A DNA stretch of 30,003 nt from the NCBI GenBank assembly GCA_038319625.1, contig JBBQDK010000014.1, forward strand, positions 1-30,003. The letters run 5' to 3'. A program made the translations under genes and the position numbers. Below are positions 13,801 to 20,535 of this stretch, piece after piece. The notes beneath the pieces were generated by a model that made no database searches, was not told the origin of the DNA, and saw only the letters and a list, made by a program, of their open reading frames with translations. This stretch comes from JBBQDK01 sp038319625. Lineage in GTDB: Bacteria > Pseudomonadota > Gammaproteobacteria > JBBQDK01. Each line of letters starts with the position of its first letter. The first letter of the stretch is position 1.

Positions 13801-16105
13801 GTGCGGTCTGTTCTGCCAGCTCGCGTTCTTTGTCGGCTATATTTGCGCGCAACCCGGACAGTTCCGTGGCTGTCTTGGCGAGTTGCTCAGCGTGCGTTTC
13901 CCGGGCCTGCTGCAGAGCGGTACCGGCCTGCGCCAACTCGGCATGCTGCGCCTCAAGTTGCCCTGCGTGTGCCTGCTCACGCGCCTCCAGGGTGTTGCGC
14001 AATTCCGTCAAGGCAACCTGATGCTCGTCATCAAGGCGCTGCTGCTGCTCGATAGCTCGCGCCTGCTGTGCCTGAAGCTCGGCCAACTGCTGCTGCAAGA
14101 CATCCTGCTGTGTCTGTTGTGCCTGACCGGCCTTGGTCAATGCCTGGGCCTGAGCCTGATGCAACCGCTCGACGTCCTGTTCCAGTTGCTGACGGGCGGC
14201 TGCTTGCTCGGCAACTTGTTGTTCGGCCGCAGCGAGTCGGACTTGCAGTACTTCCGCCTTGGCCAGTTCGGCTTGTAATGCTTCCGCGCGAACGTGGGCC
14301 GCAGCGCGCGCCGACTCCAGATCGGCCTTCTGATTATCCGCGTCCAGCACCTGTTGGCGGGCACTCTCCAGGCCCGCCTTCATGGCGACGATCTTTTCGT
14401 CCCGCGCGGCAAGCTGTTCCTGCATCGATTGCTGCGCCTGTGTGACCTCCCGCTGCGCGGTATGCAACTGGTCGCGCAATATATCCAGTTCGTCCTGCAG
14501 GGCTGCGTTTTGCTCCGCCGCGGTTTGATCCTCGGCCGCGCGCTCGAGTTGTTTGAGATTGGTCAGTGTGCTGCTGAGTTCCTGCGTCAGCGCCTGACGA
14601 GCCTGTTCCGCAGCCTGGGCGTCGCGCTGGGCCGCCTTCAGTTCACGACGCAACTCGGCCAAGGCCGGATCGGCGAGCGCCGGAGTCGCCGCCTGCGTCT
14701 TGGCGCGCTCGATCTCGCGCTGCAGGGCCTCCTGGAGTTGTGCATGTTGCGCGACCAGTTGCTGGTGCGCGGATTCCAATTCGGAAATTTTTTGCAGCGC
14801 CGTGTCGCGCTCCGCGACCAACGTCGACTGGATGACGACCTGCTGCTTGGCTTGCTGCTCGGCTTCGCGCAGGATCTGCTCGCTCTGGCGGCGCGTCTCG
14901 ACGAGCAACTGTTCCGCGGCATGCTGTGCCTCTTTCTGACTGACGGCGCTTTCATCCGCCGCTTTGCGTACCTGGGCCTGCTGGTTAAAATCAATGACCT
15001 CGCCACCTTCGCTACCACCGCTGCGGACGCTGGCGTTTTCATGGCCGTGCGCCGCACGCACTTCCGAAGGCGCCAGGGCCTGCGTGCCACCGGTCAGCAC
15101 CTGTACGGTGAAACCGTGTTGGCTGAGCAGGAACGCTGCCGTGGAACTGCGCCCGCCGTTATCACAATAGACGATATACCGGCTGGCCGTGTCGAGATCT
15201 TCGAAACGATGGCGCAACGCCGAGAGCGGAATATTGACCGCGCCGGTGATGTGATCCTGCTGGAATTCGCCGGGCAGACGCACATCCAGCCAGTGCGCAC
15301 CTTCGCTCACCAGGCTCTGGGCCTTGGCAAACGACACCTGCGCGAGCAACGGTTCACGCAACAGGGCGACGAAATCCTGCTTGGCGAGCCGCATCAAACG
15401 CCCGTCGGTCAGCATGGTAATAGTGGCGTTGCGCTTGCTGTCCGAGATCAGGGCGTCTTCGCCGAAGCTGTCGCCGACCGTCAATTCGGCGAGTTTGACG
15501 TCCTGCGCCGCCGGGGACGCCTTGCGTGTGACCACGCAACGGCCCTGCTTGATAATGTAGTAATAATCCCCAAGGTCACCCTGCTTGATCACCGCGCTGC
15601 CGCTCGGCGCAGCGTACTCTTCGATGATCATGAGCAGCTTCTGGATATTGGCCGCCGGGAGTTTCTGGAAGGTTGGGGATTGCAGCATGCGCGACATCCA
15701 GTCTTCGTCGCCGTCTTCCAGCTCCGTGACTTCGTAGCCGGCTGACTGATCCCAGGTCATCAACACATCGAGCAGACCGGTATCGATACGGGCGATGGTG
15801 ACGGGCGTTTTGGCCTTGGCGGTGTACTGACGTGGCTGCGACGAGGCCAGCGGTTGGCGGGCGGACTCGGTATCTCCATACACACTACCCACCTGGGAGG
15901 CCCCGGAAAACAAGGTAATTTCGCCAGCCAACAGGTAGACGGTCCGATTGTCGCGCTCGCCTTCCTTGAAGATTACCCGCCCGGCCGGCAGGTCCTCGAC
16001 GATGATCTTATCGGCGATTTCATTGAAATGCTGCGGCGCCAGGGCGTTGATCGGCACCAACCCCTTCAGAAGCCTTTTATCGACCGTTTTTTTTACTGCG
16101 CTCAA
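10880..16105 (-). CDS. Giant CNB-CNB-rhodanese-coiled coil-TM-SUMF1 fusion protein
   Basis: The 1741-residue protein has no single-family match that I know. Domains in order: a degenerate cyclic-nucleotide-binding-like fold (15-115); a better-preserved one (145-250) with GDSFGEDALISDSKRNAT at 211-228, which keeps the FGE-x-AL...R-x-A signature; a rhodanese domain (255-350) with active-site loop CDNGGRS at 314-320; a very long Gln/Ala/Glu-rich coiled coil (about 385-1395); one membrane span (about 1414-1436) preceded by Arg residues; a Pro/Ala linker; and a SUMF1/FGE-like domain (about 1516-1741) with GSYQMGS, RLPSEAEWEYAA, FGLYDMAGNVLEWVADC and HMARGGAYDS. Positive-inside logic puts the coiled coil in the cytoplasm and SUMF1 in the periplasm. 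The SUMF1 part lacks the two catalytic cysteines of true formylglycine-generating enzymes. The start is TTG at 16105; no in-frame ATG is available nearby. The stop overlaps the Rieske gene start. Confidence 0.9.
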   Translation of the reverse strand: MSAVKKTVDKRLLKGLVPINALAPQHFNEIADKIIVEDLPAGRVIFKEGERDNRTVYLLAGEITLFSGASQVGSVYGDTESARQPLASSQPRQYTAKAKTPVTIARIDTGLLDVLMTWDQSAGYEVTELEDGDEDWMSRMLQSPTFQKLPAANIQKLLMIIEEYAAPSGSAVIKQGDLGDYYYIIKQGRCVVTRKASPAAQDVKLAELTVGDSFGEDALISDSKRNATITMLTDGRLMRLAKQDFVALLREPLLAQVSFAKAQSLVSEGAHWLDVRLPGEFQQDHITGAVNIPLSALRHRFEDLDTASRYIVYCDNGGRSSTAAFLLSQHGFTVQVLTGGTQALAPSEVRAAHGHENASVRSGGSEGGEVIDFNQQAQVRKAADESAVSQKEAQHAAEQLLVETRRQSEQILREAEQQAKQQVVIQSTLVAERDTALQKISELESAHQQLVAQHAQLQEALQREIERAKTQAATPALADPALAELRRELKAAQRDAQAAEQARQALTQELSSTLTNLKQLERAAEDQTAAEQNAALQDELDILRDQLHTAQREVTQAQQSMQEQLAARDEKIVAMKAGLESARQQVLDADNQKADLESARAAAHVRAEALQAELAKAEVLQVRLAAAEQQVAEQAAARQQLEQDVERLHQAQAQALTKAGQAQQTQQDVLQQQLAELQAQQARAIEQQQRLDDEHQVALTELRNTLEAREQAHAGQLEAQHAELAQAGTALQQARETHAEQLAKTATELSGLRANIADKERELAEQTAQLQAQLEQSRQEAAAGIKVLEERLAESRQAQSAEQGATAAQIAQLNEALADKSQAAEQAVAALTETSQQAEARVAELQARLAKAEQHTATVTEQQTALQSELQTAQLQREELQARIKTLQNDADAALSKTSEQAEARIAELQTQLAAAERNAKIETEQQRSAAAALQQELQVAQQAREALQSRIESLQQESAATLHKSGEQAEARITELQTQLASTAQDAQAETEQLRAASAALQQDLQTAQQQREELQVRIHTLQEEAESALTRTSKQAGERLAGELAKVRAELEAAEKSAQNEISTLRVTLQGEALARTQDGKRLADERSEWQTLSKALEDKLTQAERGRADAVATAQTVEQELERQRGEADATQQATRDEVAQARQEAEALRAELKQLGEQLNGALGESDAVDAAREQAENEIARLKARILELESATQSEDTRGGKSEKKHAAALSKLRAEMTAAETEAKLRYQELQSQLEQVLEQGHATETHFAQQQAQAKESGALLDQARRRAAELVQDVEDVKAQLEAQTQQRLAAETARKAAQQEADALRAESQIMSNLGGDHIEATAAQRVREQQTQIARLESELQETKKNVELAVRLRTESDTARQAFEQEIARLKDNVNAPDVVAAPGQQRRIAQGGAGLGLRSGLGLSLAAGWLVAVGLGAYLALFVGKTMPPAAMPAPVTAKVQSAPAVAPTRIAAAKPKAEPVVAVTRPETAALPKPDATQARTVVHALGNFRDNLRDGGSGPLLTRLPAGSYQMGSAANSLNFAETPRHEVDLKAFAIGSYEVTFADYDRFAAASGRSLPSDNGWGRDNRPVININWDDAVAYTHWLTEQTGHRYRLPSEAEWEYAAAAGASTFYAWGNNGGENHAVCFNCGSRWDGRQTAPIGSFPANAFGLYDMAGNVLEWVADCRHDSYQDAPGDGGVWAGGDCSRHMARGGAYDSPLDNLRTQSRPYFATATRLNNLGLRVVRQD
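13007..13606 (-). repeat. Three tandem coiled-coil repeats (64-68 codons each)
   Basis: Within the giant gene, three consecutive units begin (T/S)(S/G)-x-QAEAR(V/I)xELQ and continue through xLQxxLQxAQxxRExLQxRIxxLQ. Reading along the protein they are at 13606-13415 (64 codons), 13414-13211 (68) and 13210-13007 (68). A fourth, diverged start (TSKQAGERLAGEL) follows. The codons are also similar, so these are likely recent internal duplications that could vary in number between strains. Confidence 0.8.
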
Positions 16106-16733
16106 GATCGTGTTCCCATGCTATCCAGAAGCGAAAGCCGCCCCATGCGTGCACGCGGCAGCCGCGCCGCGCGGCTTCCAACCTGAATAATAGCGGCGTA
16201 TGCGTGGGTAAATTGAGCCATAAGATCAGTTTTCACGGCTGGTCAAGACATGCCGGTAGGCCTTTGGATTTCATACTCTTTAGTCCTGAGCATGACGGAC
16301 GGATAAGCAAGTTTAACGCCGGTAATCGGCAAATTCAGGGGAATCCCTCACAGAACGGAAAAATCACAGACGATGGCAATCGGTCATATCCATCCGACAC
16401 AGCCGACTGGCAATACCAGTGTAGTCGTCCCGCGCATCGCGCGTGCAAACGGGTACGCATCAGCTACGCCATTGATGGCCATCGAACGCAATGTTGAGAC
16501 ACATTGGCCGGGAACAATGCCGTGCAACACTGCTTGCAACGCGCTGTCCACGGCACGACCAGTTTGCAAGCGATCAAAAACATCTTCGACAAATACGAAA
16601 AATACTGTTGCAAGACGGAGCGGTTCGACGCAATATTTACCGGCGAAAACGCGGTCAAGATCAAAAGACCGCAGACCGATGCTGATTTCAGCACACCGGA
16701 ATTTCCGATCGACGATAGAGAGAGGAGTGAATA
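16106..16733. promoter_or_regulatory. Divergent intergenic region, 628 bases
   Basis: This gap lies between the giant minus-strand gene and the plus-strand HU-like gene. Several overlapping open frames exist, but none has both a ribosome-binding site and plausible protein character, so I leave it non-coding. It must hold promoters for both genes. The only confident element is AGAGGAG (16721-16727), six bases before the HU-like ATG. Confidence 0.4.
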
Positions 16734-17078
16734 ATGGCTGCGAAGAAAAAGGCTGCAAGCAAGTCCGCTGGCAACTCAGGCAAACCCACCACCAAGTCCG
16801 AAGCATTTTCCTACATCGCTGACAAGACCGGCTTGGCCAAGAAAGAAGTCGGCGGCGTGTTCGATGCGCTGTCCGTACTGATCAAACGTGATCTGAAAAA
16901 GGGCCCCGGCATTTTTTCCGTACCCGGCCTGATGAAGATCAAAGTGGTACGCAAACCGGCCTCCAAGGCGCGCAAGGGCACCAATCCCTTCACCGGCGAA
17001 GAAATGATGTTCAAAGCCAAGCCGGCGCGTAATGTAGTTAAGGTTCTTCCGTTGAAAGCGCTCAAGGACATGGTGTAA
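16734..17078 (+). CDS. HU/IHF-family DNA-binding protein with Lys/Ala-rich N-terminus
   Basis: This is a nucleoid-associated DNA-bending protein of 114 residues. The first 20 residues are rich in Lys, Ala and Ser, a basic extension absent from classical 90-residue HU. The HU fold follows: TKSEAFSYIADKTGLAKKEVGGVFDAL (helical body), then PGIFSVPGLMKIKVVRKP, then the DNA-embracing arm region RKGTNPFTGEEMMFKAKPARNVVKV, with the intercalating proline in NPFTGEE. The C-terminal LKALKDMV is typical. Such basic-tailed HU-like proteins occur in beta- and gammaproteobacteria. AGAGGAG six bases before the ATG gives a strong start. Single-gene transcript: the hairpin at 17095-17124 follows. Confidence 0.92.
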   Translation: MAAKKKAASKSAGNSGKPTTKSEAFSYIADKTGLAKKEVGGVFDALSVLIKRDLKKGPGIFSVPGLMKIKVVRKPASKARKGTNPFTGEEMMFKAKPARNVVKVLPLKALKDMV

Positions 17079-17094
17079 CAAACACCCGTTGGAC

Positions 17095-17124
17095 ATACGG
17101 GGCGGCTCTTAAACCGCCCCGTAT
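17095..17124 (+). terminator. Terminator of HU-like gene, shared with gspB
   Basis: ATACGGGGCGG (17095-17105) pairs perfectly with CCGCCCCGTAT (17114-17124) around an eight-base loop, 17 bases after the HU-like stop. A short TTTA follows. The position between convergent genes suggests it works in both directions. Confidence 0.75.
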
Positions 17125-17199
17125 TTAGATCCGCAACGATTGGCGGTTCACAATCCTGCCAGGTGGGGATTCGCTCCGCTGAATAAATGGTATCGGTAC

Positions 17200-17871
17200 T
17201 CAGGGCCGCGCAATGCGGAATGTCCGTCCCCGATAATTCAACACCACCCCTGCCTCGGTAATTTCCTCTATGCGCGGACCTTCCGCGAGCTGATCGCCTT
17301 CGCGGTACTTTTTCATGTTGATCAGCACAAAGCGATGGTTGGTCGCAGGGGCATAGACGTGCACGTCGAGGCTTAAAGTGGGTATCTCCGCCCGGAAATC
17401 TGCCGGCAAGTCGCGCAGCAGGGGCAGCTGGGTAATAACCGGTTTGGCGACAGGAGTTGGCAGTGACGGCGCGACGGGTACAACGGCAGTTTTGACAGAC
17501 TCAAGCGACTCGGGCTGAGTAAGCGGTGTGGTAGTGGCGACTGGCGGCGCAACCACTGTCGGTGCCGGCATGCGATTGACCGGGGGTGCGGCGGGTGTTG
17601 CCGGTGCGAGCGGCGCGAGTGCCGGCGATGGTGCCGGGGACGGTGACGCAGGCCGCGGCGGTTTTTGTACCGGGGTTGTTACAGCGTTGTGCGCACCCGG
17701 ACGTAGCCACCAGATCAGTGCCGCGACGTTGACCAGAAGGATTCCGGCAATCAGCCATGGCAGCACGCGAGCGCGGCGCGGTGCACCGTCTTGTACAGTC
17801 TCGATCCGCGGCACACGACCCAGATCGCGTTCCTGCTCGGCCTTCTTCAGTGCATCCAGAATATAGGACAT
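17200..17871 (-). CDS. gspB: General secretion pathway protein B (GspB/ExeB-like)
   Basis: GspB partners the ATPase ExeA to help assemble the type II secretion secretin in the outer membrane. The 223-residue protein has the family N-terminus MSYILDALKKAEQER, a single membrane span at about 36-56 (VLPWLIAGILLVNVAALIWWL), and a long Pro/Ala-rich periplasmic linker (about 65-150). The C-terminal T2SSB-type domain carries LRDLPADFRAEIPTLSLDVHVYA and the R-x-FVLINMKKYREGDQL block. It begins 18 bases after the exeA stop on the same strand, forming an exeA-gspB operon. The core gsp genes are not in the window, and such ExeA/GspB pairs also accompany other pilus or secretion systems. Confidence 0.9.
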   Translation of the reverse strand: MSYILDALKKAEQERDLGRVPRIETVQDGAPRRARVLPWLIAGILLVNVAALIWWLRPGAHNAVTTPVQKPPRPASPSPAPSPALAPLAPATPAAPPVNRMPAPTVVAPPVATTTPLTQPESLESVKTAVVPVAPSLPTPVAKPVITQLPLLRDLPADFRAEIPTLSLDVHVYAPATNHRFVLINMKKYREGDQLAEGPRIEEITEAGVVLNYRGRTFRIARP

Positions 17872-17889
17872 GGCTACGCTATCCGTCGT

Positions 17890-19515
17890 TCATTGTGATG
17901 CGTGACTCTCGGTGCTGTGTTCCGGTGCCGCCAGGCTCAGTTCGATGAGCGTCTGGGGACCGACGATACCATCATCTTTCAGACCGCGGTCACGCTGAAA
18001 AGCGATGACGCGAGCACGCAGGTCCTCATCGAAAAACAGCGGGTCCGGTGGTGCTGCATCGGGCCCAAGCACGGCATCCAGGCGCTCGCGCAACCAGCGC
18101 ACTGCCGAACCGTGCAGCCCCGGCACCAAGGCACTGGCCTGCACCGGTGGCGGCTGCCAGAGCAGTGTATATTCACCCAGCCACAAGGGATCGACCGAGG
18201 TGATCGGGAACCGCTCCTCGAGGCTGCCGGCCCGCAGCGCTGCCATACCCTGCGGCAATGCCTGGGCAAGCAACCAATAACGATTGCCGCCCGCATCATG
18301 CAGTGTGAGTACGGCGCTGCGCTCATATCGGCGCAGATTATTCCAGGTGCCGGTGCGCGTCACGCAACGCCAGCCCAGTGACTGTGCGCGCTCACAGGGC
18401 GTGCCGGCGGCGGCGTCATAATCCAGACCCACGGTCTTGAACAATGCCGCATAGGCGGCGTCCTCGGAAGTGGCCTGGCCACCGGCATCGTGCAACCAAC
18501 ACTGTACCGTTAGCGGAGGCTTGGCAACGATGGGAATGCTGGCAACGACTGTGGGCGGCACTGGAACCGCTTTTGCCACCGGGGCCGGCGGCGTGACCGC
18601 CTGCTCAGCGTACCGAGGCACATAGACCCAGACGGCAGCCGCCATAGCGGCCAATAACGCCAATCCCATCGCCCAGCGCACCACGTTATTGCGCCGCCAC
18701 CAATGCGCACGGCTGTACACCTCACGTGCCGCTTTGCGTACCATGCGCCGCGTAATACGCTGCTTGTTGATCGCATAGGCGCCAAGCATGGCGCGGTCGC
18801 AGATCACATTGATCAGACGCGGAATACCCCCCGACAACCGGTGTATCTGGCGCAACGCTGCCGGCGTGAACAGCGCACCCCTCAGTCCGGCCACGTGCAA
18901 GCGATGCCGGATGTAGGTACTTGTCTCTGCCTTGGCCAACGCGCTGAGGTGATAGCGCGCGGTAATGCGCTGGGCGAGCTGGCGCAGGGCTTCGCTCTCC
19001 AGCAATGCTTTCAGTTCCGGCTGACCGATCAGAATGATCTGCAGCAGTTTCTGTTTGGATGTTTCGAGATTGGTCAGCAGGCGCACCTGCTCCAGCACTT
19101 CTATGCTGAGATTTTGTGCCTCGTCGATGATCAGCACGGTACGCCGGCCGCGCGCGTGGGCATCCAGCAAGTAGTGGTTAAGCGCGTCGATCAACACCTT
19201 GAGGCTGGTGGTCTCGGGCGGGTAGACGATGTGCAATTCATCGCAGATCGACGCCACCAGCTCCAGTGCCGTGACGCGCGGATTCAGAATCAGCGCGACA
19301 TCCACGTTTGCGGGGATCTGCTCGAGCAGTCCGCGGCACAGCGTGGTCTTGCCCATGCCGATCTCGCCGGTGAGCTGTACGAAGCCGCCGCCGGCACCGA
19401 TGCCAAATAGCAGATGCGCCAAGGCTTCGCGATGGCGCAGGCTCAAATAGAGATAGCGCGGATCCGGCGTGATGGAAAACGGGTCTTCGTCCAACCCGAA
19501 ATAGTCACAGTACAT
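17890..19515 (-). CDS. exeA: ExeA-family AAA ATPase with periplasmic peptidoglycan-binding domain
   Basis: ExeA/GspA uses ATP and peptidoglycan binding to place the type II secretin. The 541-residue protein starts with the hallmark MYCDYFGLDEDPFSITPDPRYLYLS. Walker A is GEIGMGKTT (50-58), Walker B VLIIDEAQ (127-134), and the sensor and lid region includes LSGGIPRLINVICDRAM. A membrane span lies at about 279-299. The periplasmic part has a region with CWLHDAGG...CERAQSLGWRC, resembling the C39-peptidase-like domain of ExeA. A peptidoglycan-binding domain of type 1 is at about 460-535 (GSAVRWLRERLD...VIAFQRDRGLKDDGIVGPQTLIEL). It is the first gene of the exeA-gspB pair. Confidence 0.93.
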   Translation of the reverse strand: MYCDYFGLDEDPFSITPDPRYLYLSLRHREALAHLLFGIGAGGGFVQLTGEIGMGKTTLCRGLLEQIPANVDVALILNPRVTALELVASICDELHIVYPPETTSLKVLIDALNHYLLDAHARGRRTVLIIDEAQNLSIEVLEQVRLLTNLETSKQKLLQIILIGQPELKALLESEALRQLAQRITARYHLSALAKAETSTYIRHRLHVAGLRGALFTPAALRQIHRLSGGIPRLINVICDRAMLGAYAINKQRITRRMVRKAAREVYSRAHWWRRNNVVRWAMGLALLAAMAAAVWVYVPRYAEQAVTPPAPVAKAVPVPPTVVASIPIVAKPPLTVQCWLHDAGGQATSEDAAYAALFKTVGLDYDAAAGTPCERAQSLGWRCVTRTGTWNNLRRYERSAVLTLHDAGGNRYWLLAQALPQGMAALRAGSLEERFPITSVDPLWLGEYTLLWQPPPVQASALVPGLHGSAVRWLRERLDAVLGPDAAPPDPLFFDEDLRARVIAFQRDRGLKDDGIVGPQTLIELSLAAPEHSTESHASQ

Positions 19516-19609
19516 TGATCAGGCCCGTCCGTGCCGTGCTGTATTTCTGCATGGCCGGGATTATCGCACGCCCGCCGCATCAGCGGCGCAAAGAGCTACA
19601 AATCGGCAG

Positions 19610-20057
19610 CTATCGATGATGGAGCCTGGAAATCAAGGCCATTCCGGCTAGGAATACCCTGGCATGCATACCGAAAGTCATGCCGCCGTGGTTGCCGGCA
19701 CTGGCTAGGCCGGACAGCATCTGGACCGCAACCCAGTACCCCGGCACCCAGACCACTGGCAGGCGCACCAACTGAGTAAAGAAGCCCAATGGAATCAGCA
19801 CCAGTACGCGCACCTTGGTATACAGCTGTAAATACGTGCCTAGCACACCCGCGATGGCGCCACGCGCACCACTACCGTATCCAGTTGGGCATGACCGTAC
19901 AGCACGGTGGGTATCAGGCTCAGGCTGCAAATGATCTGTTGCTGCACCTGCGCTCCTGACCGAGTTGCCAGAGGAAGACCTGCACACAACTCGCGATCAC
20001 AGCGATGGTGATGAACGGCTGGATTGTGGTCGGGTTATTGTCGCACAGCGGAATCAT
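19610..20057 (-). pseudogene. Rhomboid intramembrane serine protease, degraded
   Basis: The N-terminus reads as a typical bacterial rhomboid: MIPLCDNNPTTIQPFITIA, then VIASCVQVFLWQLGQ (from 20057). A frameshift then interrupts it; the next frame continues QQQIICSLSLIPTVLYGHAQL. After a second shift the last frame reads GARGAIAGVLGTYLQLYTKV, followed by RVLVLIPLGFFTQLVRLP and the C-terminal FGMHARVFLAGMALI with the conserved His. The middle membrane segments are missing (deletion between GHAQL and the active-site loop). The active-site GASG serine has become Arg (GARG). It is therefore inactive by several independent lesions. Confidence 0.78.
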
Positions 20058-20514
20058 CCTGGTCGATGACAGTTGTCTGTATATCACCGCCCCGATCGAC
20101 GAGGTCGACGCGCCGCATATCCGTGTTGGCATGCCGGCGCGCATCACCCTGGATGCCTTTCCCGGCCAGCATTTCCAGGGCCGGGTGCGATGCGTTGCGC
20201 CTTATGTGATGGACCGTGAGAAACAAGCGCGCACCGTGGATGTGGATGTCGATTTCATCAATACCGCCGACACCAAGGCACTACTCACGGGTATACCGCG
20301 ATGTCGAGGTGATCCTGAAACGCACGACATGGTATTGCGCATACCGAGCGTGGCCTTGCTGAAAGGCAACAAGGTATTGGTATTCGATCCTACCGATGAT
20401 CGCTTGCACGCGCGGCGTATCGAGGTCGGCCTCAGCAATTGGGATTACACGGAGGCACGTAGTAGTCTGACTGCGGGTGCGCGTGTGACCACAGAGCTGG
20501 CTCCAGAAATCTGA
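20054..20514 (+). pseudogene. Truncated membrane-fusion (HlyD/MacA-like) protein, C-terminal fragment
   Basis: The readable part begins ILVDDSCLYITAPIDEVDAP and continues IRVGMPARITLDAFPGQHFQ and GRVRCVAPYVMDREKQARTVDVDVDF, then VLRIPSVALLKGNKVLVFDP and ARRIEVGLSNWDYTEARSSL. This is the beta-barrel and membrane-proximal part of a periplasmic adaptor of an ABC-type efflux system. The N-terminal lipoyl/hairpin half is absent, and between about 20290 and 20330 the family segment GYxADVEVIL is readable only in another frame, showing compensating indels. No partner ABC genes are present. It abuts the head of the opposite-strand rhomboid remnant at about 20057, a rearrangement junction. Confidence 0.75.
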
Positions 20515-20526
20515 ACAGCCGGATAA
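20494..20526 (+). repeat. 33-bp direct repeat, copy A (efflux-protein tail)
   Basis: It covers the last codons of the membrane-fusion fragment (ELAPEI, stop) and the bases after it, ending CCGGATAA. It matches 25807-25839 in the same orientation with three mismatches in 33; weaker similarity extends a few bases upstream. Confidence 0.7.
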
Positions 20527-20535
20527 GTGGAATGA

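Noticed and set aside
14294..15745. Long plus-strand open frame (about 483 codons) opposite the giant gene
   Set aside because: It results from the Ala/Gln/Glu-rich GC-rich codons of the coiled coil; the opposite strand has clear domains at both ends.
16373..16822. Open frames upstream of the HU-like gene
   Set aside because: No ribosome-binding site, biased Thr/Arg/Asn composition, overlaps the start of a well-supported gene, and no recognised motif.
20054..20514. Intact efflux adaptor gene starting at 20005
   Set aside because: The front half is missing, the first codons derive from antisense of the rhomboid remnant, and an internal segment is out of frame.
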